Assembly: GCA_003157945.1 (NCBI GenBank)
Contig: PMFY01000308.1
Span: 17,531-22,571, forward strand
Direction: 5' to 3'
From: Acidimicrobiaceae bacterium
GTDB taxonomy: Bacteria > Actinomycetota > Acidimicrobiia > Acidimicrobiales > RAAP-2
Length of the DNA: 5,041 nucleotides
Shown here one piece after another: positions 1-4,721 of this stretch. Numbering within the stretch: position 1 is the stretch's first letter; each line of letters opens with the position of its first letter. The notes under the pieces were generated by a model. The model saw only the letters and a program-made list of their open reading frames with translations. It made no database searches and was not told where the DNA came from. The position numbers and the translations under genes were made by a program.

Positions 1-148
1 CATCCCGGGCACCGATCGGCGACTGTGGCTGGTGGGGCCCCTCCGACGCGGCCACGCCTGAGAGACCACCGCCGTCCCCGAGATCAGGGGTCAGGCCGCC
101 GCGCTGGCCAGGGCGATGTGGCGGATGCCCGCCGTGGTGGGTGCGTGA
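1..148 (+). CDS. possible 3' end of an upstream gene, frame interrupted near position 60
   Basis: From 62 to the TGA at 146-148 the frame reads without a stop, and almost every codon ends in G or C (about 26 of 28), which is typical of real genes in this DNA. The peptide ends AMWRMPAVVGA. Its TGA shares its A with the ATG of the next gene (TGATG), the usual layout of translationally coupled operon genes. Upstream in the same frame there is a TGA at 59-61 and no start codon until 116, so the 62-148 stretch cannot be a separate gene of useful length. In the neighbouring frame, 3-62 is also open and G/C-ending (APIGDCGWWGPSDAATPE). A slip in the GAGAGA-like run at 60-65 would join the two. This could be a sequencing error, a true frameshift, or chance. 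The product is not recognised. Confidence 0.33.
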
Positions 149-1479
149 TGGAGGTCCTCCCCATCGACGCCTCCGACCTCGGCAACCAGGCGTACGTGGT
201 CACGGACGGAGCACGCGCAGTCGCCATCGACCCACCTCGCCCCGCATCGGCGGTGATCGAGACCCTCCGTTCCCGGGGCGTGGAGCTCGAACTGGTGGTC
301 GACACGCACCTGCACAACGACCACGTGAGCGGTGGTCCCGAACTGGCCCACGACACCGGCGCGGTCTATGCCGTGTGCGCCGACGAGCACGTCCGGGGTG
401 CACGGGGCCTCGTGGACGGCGACCGGTTCTCGATCGGAGCGTTGGTCCTGACGGTGAAGAACACACCGGGCCACACCGAGCTCCATCAGAGTTTCATCGT
501 CACCGAAGGTGGGACCTGTGCCGTGTTCACCGGTGGGTCCCTGCTCATCGGCACGGTCGGCCGGACCGACCTGCTCGGCCCCGATCTGGCCGCGGACCTG
601 GCTGCCGCCCAGTGGTCGTCGGTGCGTTGGATGCTCGAACACCTTCCCGCCGACGCCGGTGTCCATCCCACGCACGGCTTCGGGAGCTTCTGCTCGTCCA
701 CCCCGTGCCGCGGCACGGAAACGACGATCGGAGCCGAGCGTGCCGTCAACCCAGCCGCGCAGCTCGACTGCGAGCCGTTCGTCAAGTCGTTGCTCGACGG
801 GTTCGGCAGTTTCCCGTCCTACTTCGCACACATGGCGCCCCGCAACCGCCAGGGGCTGCTCCCCGCGTCCTACCGGGAGCCCGTGGAGCTCCTCGCCGAC
901 GGCGATCTCGGTGACCTGACAGAGCGGATGTGGGTCATCGATGTGCGGCCACGGGTGACGTTCGCCTCCGGGCACGTCCCGGGCACGGTGAACGCCGGAA
1001 TGGACGGTCCGTTCGCCACGTACGTCGGGTGGACGATGCCGTGGGGGGCTCCGTTCGCCCTGGTCGGCGCCGACGACGCACAGCTGTCCCGGGCGCGGGG
1101 CCTCCTCGCCCACATCGGGCTCGACCTGCCGGTCGGTACGGCCGTCCCCGGTCCCGGAGCCCGCTCCGACCGACTCCGCCTGGCGACCTTCGACCAGCTC
1201 GCCGACGAGTGGTCCGGGGATGTGACGGTCATCGATGTCCGGCGGACCGAGGAGTGGGATAGCGGACAGCTCGAGGGTGCCCGCCACATCCCCGTCCACC
1301 AGCTCGCCGAGGCAGGGCTCCCTGACGGGCCCATCTGGTTGCACTGTGCCGCCGGCTACCGGGCCGTCCTCGGCGCGTCGCTGTTGCGACGTGCCGGCCG
1401 GGAGGTCGTCGCCGTCGATGACGCGTGGTCGTCGGCGGAGGATGCCGGTCTCCGGATCTGCGGAGCGGCCGGCACCTGA
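148..1479 (+). CDS. MBL-fold / double rhodanese protein (persulfide dioxygenase-sulfurtransferase-like)
   Basis: The 443-residue product has three domains. Residues 1-250 are a metallo-beta-lactamase fold of the ETHE1/glyoxalase-II type, with THLHNDHVSGG at 53-63 (H54, H56, D58, H59), TPGHT at 107-110 (H109) and a GRTDL motif at 138-142. Residues about 258-335 are a rhodanese-like domain (VIDVRPRVTFASGHVPG) with no active-site cysteine, so probably structural. Residues about 345-443 are a second rhodanese domain with an intact loop HCAAGYR (C400). Proteins of this build oxidise glutathione or other low-molecular-weight persulfides to sulfite and move sulfane sulfur, in the cytoplasm. ETHE1-family enzymes usually have FTGD, whose Asp is an iron ligand; here the motif reads FTGGSLL (127-133), so the metal site may differ. 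I chose ATG 148 because the earlier in-frame 41 codons have poor third-position bias and an Arg/Gly-rich shadow-like composition, and because ATG 148 overlaps an upstream stop. No good Shine-Dalgarno is visible, consistent with coupled translation. Family assignment is firm; the exact substrate is inferred. Confidence 0.93.
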   Translation: MEVLPIDASDLGNQAYVVTDGARAVAIDPPRPASAVIETLRSRGVELELVVDTHLHNDHVSGGPELAHDTGAVYAVCADEHVRGARGLVDGDRFSIGALVLTVKNTPGHTELHQSFIVTEGGTCAVFTGGSLLIGTVGRTDLLGPDLAADLAAAQWSSVRWMLEHLPADAGVHPTHGFGSFCSSTPCRGTETTIGAERAVNPAAQLDCEPFVKSLLDGFGSFPSYFAHMAPRNRQGLLPASYREPVELLADGDLGDLTERMWVIDVRPRVTFASGHVPGTVNAGMDGPFATYVGWTMPWGAPFALVGADDAQLSRARGLLAHIGLDLPVGTAVPGPGARSDRLRLATFDQLADEWSGDVTVIDVRRTEEWDSGQLEGARHIPVHQLAEAGLPDGPIWLHCAAGYRAVLGASLLRRAGREVVAVDDAWSSAEDAGLRICGAAGT

Positions 1480-1494
1480 GGTGACGGGATCACC
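1480..1494 (+). terminator. small hairpin immediately after the MBL-rhodanese stop
   Basis: GGTGA (1480-1484) pairs with TCACC (1490-1494) around a 5-nt loop, starting at the base after the stop codon. A perfect 8-bp palindrome, CACCGGTG (1497-1504), follows. There is no T-run. It could contribute to termination or 3'-end stability but is weak on its own. Confidence 0.2.
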
Positions 1495-1578
1495 CCACCG
1501 GTGAGGCGCTCGGGGTCACCGCAGCCTCCACAGGGTGCCCGGGTTTCGCGGACAACCCAGTCAGGGAGGCAACGTTGA

Positions 1579-1601
1579 GGACCCGCCCCTCAGACGGGTC
1601 C
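1579..1601. terminator. 7-bp stem hairpin between convergent genes
   Basis: GGACCCG (1579-1585) and CGGGTCC (1595-1601) form a perfect 7-bp GC-rich stem with a 9-nt loop. It lies 100 bases after the plus-strand gene and about 120 bases beyond the end of the minus-strand gene. No T-run follows on either strand. Many high-GC actinobacterial terminators lack one, so a terminator role is plausible but unproven. Confidence 0.35.
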
Positions 1602-1649
1602 GACCGAGTGGCCCAGAGCTTCCTGTCGAGCCTGAGCCCGGCACGACGG

Positions 1650-1687
1650 GTCGCGATGACGCGCCCTCGCGAGCGCGTCATCGCGAC
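1650..1687. terminator. perfect 15-bp inverted repeat, likely bidirectional terminator
   Basis: The arm GTCGCGATGACGCGC (1650-1664) is exactly complementary to GCGCGTCATCGCGAC (1673-1687), with an 8-nt loop CCTCGCGA. It is the strongest hairpin I found in the window. It sits between two converging genes, 33 bases past the stop of the minus-strand gene and about 170 past the stop of the plus-strand gene, where a shared terminator is expected. Neither side has a T-run. A perfect 10-bp palindrome, GTACTAGTAC (1688-1697), directly abuts it. An alternative reading is a binding site or a mobile repeat unit, which needs copies elsewhere in the genome. Confidence 0.6.
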
Positions 1688-1719
1688 GTACTAGTACGAC
1701 ATTCGTCAACCGTTCCCGG

Positions 1720-2364
1720 TTACCAGGTGCCGGTGGAGTTCACTGATGGCGACGTGATCGTCAGTCCGGACAGGCCCGCCGAGGTGGCGCACCCAGTGGC
1801 AATGGCCCCAGCCAATCCGGGCCATGAAGGGTCGGCCAGGGTCGCGGTCGGAGTGGCATACGGAGCGAACGAACCCGCTACGGCGCCACCGCTGATCGTG
1901 ATCGCCGCCGTGGAGAACGCGACCGAGGTCGGCGAAGTCCACAACGTCGGTGCGCCATGTGGGACCAGCCACTTGATCTTGAATGCTGCGATGCTGGGAG
2001 CGAGTGTGCTGGGGAAGAGCGTGCTGCAGTTGTTGGAACCTGCGCCGACGAACTTCATCTTTCCGGCGATCGCACCGCCCACCACATTTCCCGGTGGAGG
2101 GGTCATCGAGGTCAGGCAACCACCAGTCGTTCCGGTGGACGAGCCGGCGAACCCGGCCTTCACGGTCACGACCTCATGGGTGGATACGCCTCCGTTGCGG
2201 AGTGGCGGAGAGAATTTCACGACGCCACCCCACGCGCCGTTCGCGAAGTCACACGTCACGGTCCCGTGGTAGATCGGGATCGCCGACGCGATTCCGGGCG
2301 CCACCGCCAGTCCGAATATCGGTGAGAGAACCATCCCCACAGCAAGCAATGCGAGCTTTCTCAT
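1720..2364 (-). CDS. exported protein of unknown function, four cysteines
   Basis: The product is 214 residues from ATG 2364 and ends with TAA at 1722-1720. The N-terminus is a classical Sec signal peptide: MRK, then a hydrophobic stretch (LALLAVGMVLSPIFGLAVA), then an AxA site (GIASA, cleavage near residue 28). The mature part is rich in Gly, Ser, Thr and Ala, with alternating beta-strand-like segments and no further membrane helix. Four cysteines (38, 83, 113, 192) could make two disulfides outside the cell. No catalytic motif, LPXTG sorting signal or lipobox is visible. I do not recognise the family. A GTG two codons upstream (2370) is in frame, but GGAGG at 2377-2373 lies only 2 bases from it and 8 bases from ATG 2364, so the ATG is preferred. 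The gene stands alone, convergent with the MBL-rhodanese gene. It is a real gene with good confidence; its function is unknown. Confidence 0.78.
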   Translation of the reverse strand: MRKLALLAVGMVLSPIFGLAVAPGIASAIPIYHGTVTCDFANGAWGGVVKFSPPLRNGGVSTHEVVTVKAGFAGSSTGTTGGCLTSMTPPPGNVVGGAIAGKMKFVGAGSNNCSTLFPSTLAPSIAAFKIKWLVPHGAPTLWTSPTSVAFSTAAITISGGAVAGSFAPYATPTATLADPSWPGLAGAIATGCATSAGLSGLTITSPSVNSTGTW

Positions 2365-2372
2365 CTGCACAT

Positions 2373-2377
2373 CCTCC
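2373..2377 (-). promoter_or_regulatory. ribosome binding site of the exported-protein gene
   Basis: Minus-strand GGAGG, 8 bases before ATG 2364 and 2 bases before the alternative GTG 2370. The spacing decides in favour of the ATG. Confidence 0.65.
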
Positions 2378-2717
2378 GTCGTTTGATCGTCGAATCCCCC
2401 TCGACGCTGAGGACGACACTAATGACCATTGGCCTCTGCTGCTCGTGAAGATCGTTGTCCCTTTCCACCTGGGGATTTGACCCATGTGGCGCGTTGATTC
2501 CCATAAATCATCCGACCTCGATGCAGCCCACCGGAGACGTCAATTCGCGTCGGTCGGAGCCCTCATTCGTCATTCGCCCATACGCCAGCATGCGCTGCCT
2601 AGTGGTCCGTCGGCGTGTGCCCGCGTGAGTGGATCGGATCCCAAGTTCGGCGTCAGGGTTTGCTCCGAGGCGCGCCTGCGAACTGGCGACGACGCCGCGG
2701 CTGCTCGATGGACGGAA

Positions 2718-2780
2718 CCAATGCCGAGGCCGAGCGGTCCAATCGCGAGGCCGAGCGGCCCAATCGAAAGGATCGGCGAA
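2718..2780. repeat. 21-bp tandem repeat, about two and a half to three units
   Basis: Units start at 2718, 2739 and 2760, each with CCAAT. The first two share CCAAT..CGAGGCCGAGCGG and differ at only three of 21 positions. The third keeps CCAATCG and then degenerates (AAAGGATCGGCGAA). A 21-bp period equals seven codons or two DNA helical turns. No gene is supported across it, so it is more likely replication slippage or a binding-site array than a protein repeat. Confidence 0.6.
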
Positions 2781-2944
2781 GCGGGAGGGGAAGCGCCTGG
2801 CGGGAACCCCGCGGCGAGGTGGCTTCTGACGGCATCACACATCTCCTGTCGCCTGAGCGCGGGTGCGAGTAATCCGGCCTCGAACCCGAGGCGCCCGCCG
2901 GTGCCTGTACTCAACCATCAATCAGCCGGCCACGGTGTCCTGAG

Positions 2945-2957
2945 CAGTGGTCCACTG
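2945..2957. promoter_or_regulatory. palindrome CAGTGGTCCACTG, candidate operator
   Basis: Perfect 6-bp arms (CAGTGG / CCACTG) flank one central base. Its centre is about 20 bp, or two helical turns, from the next palindrome at 2966-2977. The size and symmetry suit a dimeric regulator, and the TGGTCCA core loosely resembles GntR-type sites. The owner and target are unknown; the nearest downstream gene starts at 3153. Confidence 0.3.
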
Positions 2958-2965
2958 ATTGGGGT

Positions 2966-2977
2966 CGAGTGCACTCG
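2966..2977. promoter_or_regulatory. perfect 12-bp palindrome CGAGTGCACTCG
   Basis: All 12 bases are self-complementary. It lies beside the palindrome at 2945-2957 and directly next to the tRNA-like fragment. It could be a regulator site or part of an old recombination site. No known consensus is matched with certainty. Confidence 0.3.
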
Positions 2978-2978
2978 G

Positions 2979-3008
2979 CGGAAGTAAGGGGATCCGAACC
3001 CCTGGCCT
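2979..3008 (-). other. tRNA 3'-end-like fragment (T-arm and acceptor strand only)
   Basis: Read on the minus strand, AGGCC is followed by a 5-bp stem AGGGG/CCCCT closing a 7-nt loop TTCGGAT, then TACTTCC and a G. This matches variable loop, T-arm, 3' acceptor strand and discriminator in order and length. The T-loop has G where A58 is almost invariant. No matching 5' acceptor strand (GGAAGTA) is found on the minus strand upstream, and no paired anticodon arm is present. It is therefore not a working tRNA. Phages and integrative elements leave such 3' halves at attachment sites, but with no integrase nearby this may be coincidence. Confidence 0.3.
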
Positions 3009-3121
3009 CCTGACCGGCTCGTCGAGCACGGCATCGTTGACCGAGTGGGCTGACCCGCCCCATTGGTGGGGAGCAGCACGGTTCGAACATCGGGCAGGGC
3101 CTCAAGGTACCTTTGGGCGAG

Positions 3122-3134
3122 CCTGTTGAACAGG
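3122..3134. promoter_or_regulatory. palindrome CCTGTTGAACAGG just before the DinB-like gene
   Basis: Perfect 6-bp arms around one central base, ending 18 bases before ATG 3153 and touching the purine-rich run AGGGGAAGGG (3132-3141) that may be the ribosome site. It has the same 6-1-6 geometry as the palindrome at 2945-2957, though not the same sequence. A regulator bound here would block expression of the downstream operon. Confidence 0.3.
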
Positions 3135-3152
3135 GGAAGGGTGCCGGCCGAT

Positions 3153-3803
3153 ATGGCGAGATCGAAGGACGACCCCCTCTGGAACTCGGCGCATGCTGAA
3201 CGTGCTGCGCTGGCGGACGACTTGGCGGACCTCGACGACGGGCAGTGGAGGCACCCCACCTTGTGCGGCAAGTGGGATGTCGAGGATGTCGTCGCTCACC
3301 TCACCGCGGCGGCAAGCTTGAACCGGTGGCGCTGGATGGGGAGCATGCTCGGCGCACGATTCCGGGTCGACGTCCACAACCAGCGCCGGATGATCGAGTA
3401 CCGGGGCAGCACCCCTGCTGGAACGCTTGACCTGTTCCGCACCATCATCCCTAGTACCACCGCCCCTTCTGGGCATACTGCGGCTTACCTCGGTGAGGTT
3501 CTCGTGCACGCCCAGGACATCCGCCAGCCACTGCAGCTGCCCCGGACGCCCACTGTCGATGCGCTCACGCCTGTCGCCGACTTCTATGCCCACCGTAATT
3601 TCGCGGTGCGCAGTCGGACAGCGGTTGCCGGTCTGCAACTGCGTGCCGACGACGGGCCGTTTGCCTCGGGAACTGGCTTTCTCGTCACCGGATCGACGCT
3701 CGCTCTGGTCATGAGCATGGCTGGGCGTACTGTCTACGCTGATCAGCTCGACGGCCCAGGAGTATCTGTTCTGCGGGCCCGCATTGAAGGGGTGTCAGGG
3801 TGA
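3153..3803 (+). CDS. TIGR03083-type mycothiol-dependent enzyme (maleylpyruvate isomerase-like, DinB fold)
   Basis: The product is 216 residues with the family pattern throughout. The N-terminal helical bundle has HAERAALADDLADL (14-27), LCGKWDVEDVVAHLTAAA (37-54) and LGEVLVHAQDIRQPL (113-127). The C-terminal part has GLQLRADDGPFASGTG (160-175) and a final LDGPGVSVLRAR (199-210). In characterised relatives such as mycothiol-dependent maleylpyruvate isomerase, the metal is held by His, Glu and His; here these are H49, E115 and H119. Such cytoplasmic enzymes use mycothiol or related thiols to isomerise or transfer groups, and most members have no known substrate. ATG 3153 is chosen over an in-frame TTG at 3063 because homology-like sequence starts only after it. 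AGGGGAAGGG at 3132-3141 is a rather distant ribosome site. Its stop overlaps the next ORF by GTGA. Family assignment is firm; the substrate is unknown, and no ring-cleavage genes are nearby to support a gentisate-pathway role. Confidence 0.9.
   Translation: MARSKDDPLWNSAHAERAALADDLADLDDGQWRHPTLCGKWDVEDVVAHLTAAASLNRWRWMGSMLGARFRVDVHNQRRMIEYRGSTPAGTLDLFRTIIPSTTAPSGHTAAYLGEVLVHAQDIRQPLQLPRTPTVDALTPVADFYAHRNFAVRSRTAVAGLQLRADDGPFASGTGFLVTGSTLALVMSMAGRTVYADQLDGPGVSVLRARIEGVSG
3787..3792 (+). promoter_or_regulatory. Shine-Dalgarno AAGGGG inside the end of the DinB-like gene
   Basis: AAGGGG lies 7 bases before GTG 3800, the start of the 62-codon ORF, at ideal spacing. It is one of the better ribosome sites in the window and the main reason to take that ORF seriously. 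Confidence 0.45.
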
Positions 3804-3988
3804 ATCGAACCATCGCTCGACACGACACCGGGTACGGGCCATCGGTTGACGACGTTCTTCCGGCGGTCCGTTCACCCTCGTGCAGCACCGTCCAAGTCGC
3901 CCGCCGGACCTGCCTTGTACCGAGTGACCGAGCCGGCGTCCAACGGTGGTGCCACGTGTCTCTTGCCGGTGCGACACGGTCGAGGTGA
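3800..3988 (+). CDS. possible small protein (62 aa) bridging two operon genes
   Basis: The ORF starts at GTG 3800, overlapping the previous stop by GTGA. It ends at TGA 3986-3988, overlapping the preferred GTG start of the HIT gene by GTGA again. It therefore fills the otherwise unexplained 180-base gap exactly and has an AAGGGG ribosome site 7 bases upstream. Against it, only about two-thirds of codons end in G or C, lower than in the clear genes, and the peptide (three Cys, many Arg and Ser) matches no family I know and has no membrane or helical pattern. It may be a real coupled small protein, a leader whose translation carries ribosomes to the HIT start, or a chance open frame. Confidence 0.35.
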   Translation: MNRTIARHDTGYGPSVDDVLPAVRSPSCSTVQVARRTCLVPSDRAGVQRWCHVSLAGATRSR

Positions 3989-4434
3989 TCGAATGCATCG
4001 CCTGCGAGCTGTCACGTGGCGAGCGGGAGCTTCCGGGCGGCCTCATCCACCGAACTCAGCACTGGCTCGTCGAGCACTGCATCGGACCGCTCGGAATTGG
4101 GACATTGATCGTGAAGCCGGAGCGCCACGTCACTGCGGTAGCCGACCTCACGATGGACGAAGCCGTGGAACTCGGACCACTCCTCCATCGGGCCTCTGCG
4201 GTGGCCGGCCAGCTCGTCGACGCTGACCAGGTCTACAACTGCCTCTGGTCGCACGCCGGAGGTGAGCCCGTCCATATCCATTACGTCATCCAACCCGTCA
4301 CCACGACCCAGATGGCGGAATTCGGGGTTCACGGACCGAAGCTGCAGGTCGAGATGTTCCTTGCACGTGCAGTGCCTGACGCCGAGGACATCGAGGTGAC
4401 CGCCGCCCGGGCAAGGCTCCTGTTCATCGACTGA
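3985..4434 (+). CDS. HIT (histidine triad) family protein, shortened triad variant
   Basis: The product is 149 residues from GTG 3985. It has a CIAC pair at 4-7 typical of HIT proteins, GTLIVKPERHV (39-49, H48), a helix ELGPLLHRASAV (62-73) and the triad region PVHIHYVIQPV (95-105). HIT proteins are cytoplasmic nucleotide hydrolases or transferases acting on AMP-linked or dinucleoside substrates; the middle His of HxHxH is the nucleophile. Here H97 and H99 are present, but the third His is missing (HIHY then VIQP instead of HxHxHVIP). C4, C7, H48 and H97 could bind zinc by analogy with other HIT proteins. An in-frame GTG at 3946 would add 13 residues (VPRVSCRCDTVEV) of unlike character. GTG 3985 is preferred because it starts right before the conserved Cys pair and overlaps the preceding ORF's stop. 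No separate ribosome site is visible, so expression likely depends on upstream translation. Fold assignment is strong; activity is uncertain. Confidence 0.88.
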   Translation: MIECIACELSRGERELPGGLIHRTQHWLVEHCIGPLGIGTLIVKPERHVTAVADLTMDEAVELGPLLHRASAVAGQLVDADQVYNCLWSHAGGEPVHIHYVIQPVTTTQMAEFGVHGPKLQVEMFLARAVPDAEDIEVTAARARLLFID

Positions 4435-4442
4435 GCGAGCTG

Positions 4443-4471
4443 CCCCGCCAGACTCCGCATTGGGGGCGGGG
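4443..4471 (+). terminator. GC-rich hairpin after the HIT gene
   Basis: CCCCGCC (4443-4449) pairs with GGCGGGG (4465-4471) around a 15-nt loop, starting 9 bases after the stop. An alternative pairing, CTCCG (4453-4457) with CGGAG (4475-4479), competes with it. There is no T-run. The position suits a terminator of the operon, but the long loop makes it modest. Confidence 0.35.
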
Positions 4472-4721
4472 GGACGGAGGAGTGACAGGTCGGCAGTCAT
4501 CTCCAGGGCCGAGCGCCTTCGACTCAGTGCGCGGGGGAGATGGTGGAGCTGGAGTTCCTGCCTCCTGACCACTAGGGTCGGACTCGGGGTACCCGGGTCA
4601 TGGGCCCGGTCATGTCACCGATGGAACTCGTCGTCGGTCATCTTGGGAACCCCGAAGGCCCCTGGCAGGGGCATCCATCGATGGCCACTGATGGTTGGTG
4701 CCCGGATGGAATCATGAGGCC
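4472..4721. other. intergenic stretch before the methyltransferase gene
   Basis: No frame here gives a recognisable product; the open frame at 4460-4717 has a Trp/Ser/Arg-rich shadow-like composition. It contains GGGTACCC (4587-4594), a 10-base near-repeat (CCGGGTCATG, then CCCGGTCATG 12 bases later), the hairpin at 4658-4672 and a palindrome CCATCGATGG (4675-4684). The promoter of the methyltransferase should lie here, but I cannot point to convincing -35/-10 elements. Confidence 0.4.
4658..4672. other. tight hairpin GCCCCT-GGC-AGGGGC
   Basis: A perfect 6-bp GC-rich stem with a 3-nt loop, 49 bases before the methyltransferase start. It is followed at once by the 10-bp palindrome CCATCGATGG (4675-4684). 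It could sit in the 5' leader as a control element or terminate transcription coming from upstream. There is no T-run. Confidence 0.35.

Larger units (their letters stand above)
2378..3152. other. long stretch without a convincing gene, with repeats and palindromes
   Basis: Several frames are open here, notably 2484-2987 plus and 2570-2914 minus. Their products have low-complexity or Arg/Ser/Pro-rich compositions, no recognisable domain and no clear ribosome site, and they overlap one another, so I take none as a gene. The part from about 2400 to 2640 looks less GC-rich than the flanking genes. The region holds a 21-bp tandem repeat (2718-2780), a small hairpin GCGGG-AAC-CCCGC (2800-2812), palindromes at 2945-2957, 2966-2977, 3081-3088 and 3122-3134, a tRNA-3'-end-like fragment (2979-3008) and a hairpin CCCCA-TTGG-TGGGG (3058-3071). 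It could be a decayed insertion or simply a long regulatory gap. The start of the transcript for the gene at 3153 must lie in or before it; no convincing -35/-10 pair is seen. Confidence 0.5.

Noticed and set aside
25..147. N-terminal extension of the MBL-rhodanese gene by 41 codons
   Set aside because: The extension is Arg/Gly-rich with poor third-position bias, and another frame in the same stretch looks coding. The family starts near MEVLPID.
91..1344. 417-codon open frame on the minus strand
   Set aside because: It lies antisense to the strongly supported MBL-rhodanese gene and has no domain-like sequence, so it is a high-GC shadow frame.
1490..1681. 63-codon minus-strand ORF in the convergent gap
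   Set aside because: It starts inside the 15-bp hairpin stem and spans the second hairpin; it has no ribosome site and no recognisable product.
1535..2272. 245-codon plus-strand frame
   Set aside because: It is antisense to the exported-protein gene, which has a signal peptide and ribosome site; the plus product is Pro/Ala/Thr-rich with no domain.
2781..2840. Possible cobalamin-riboswitch-like GC-rich structure
   Set aside because: Only the general GGGAA/CCCGC look is present; the conserved boxes do not line up and no suitable gene follows.
2570..2914. 114-codon minus-strand ORF with IGPLGL repeats
   Set aside because: The repeats simply translate the 21-bp DNA repeat; the rest looks like noise and there is no start signal.
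2484..2987. 167-codon plus-strand ORF in the gene-poor stretch
   Set aside because: The composition is low-complexity (PSGPIARPSGPIERIG from the DNA repeat), with no family match and no good ribosome site. It cannot be fully excluded.
2918..3271. 117-codon minus-strand ORF
   Set aside because: Part of it (LPLFNRLAQRYLEALPDV) looks protein-like, but it overlaps the start of the DinB-like gene and the tRNA-like fragment and has no recognisable domain.
3845..3880. TTGACG as a -35 promoter element before the HIT gene
   Set aside because: No matching -10 hexamer lies 16-18 bases downstream, and the genes appear co-transcribed.
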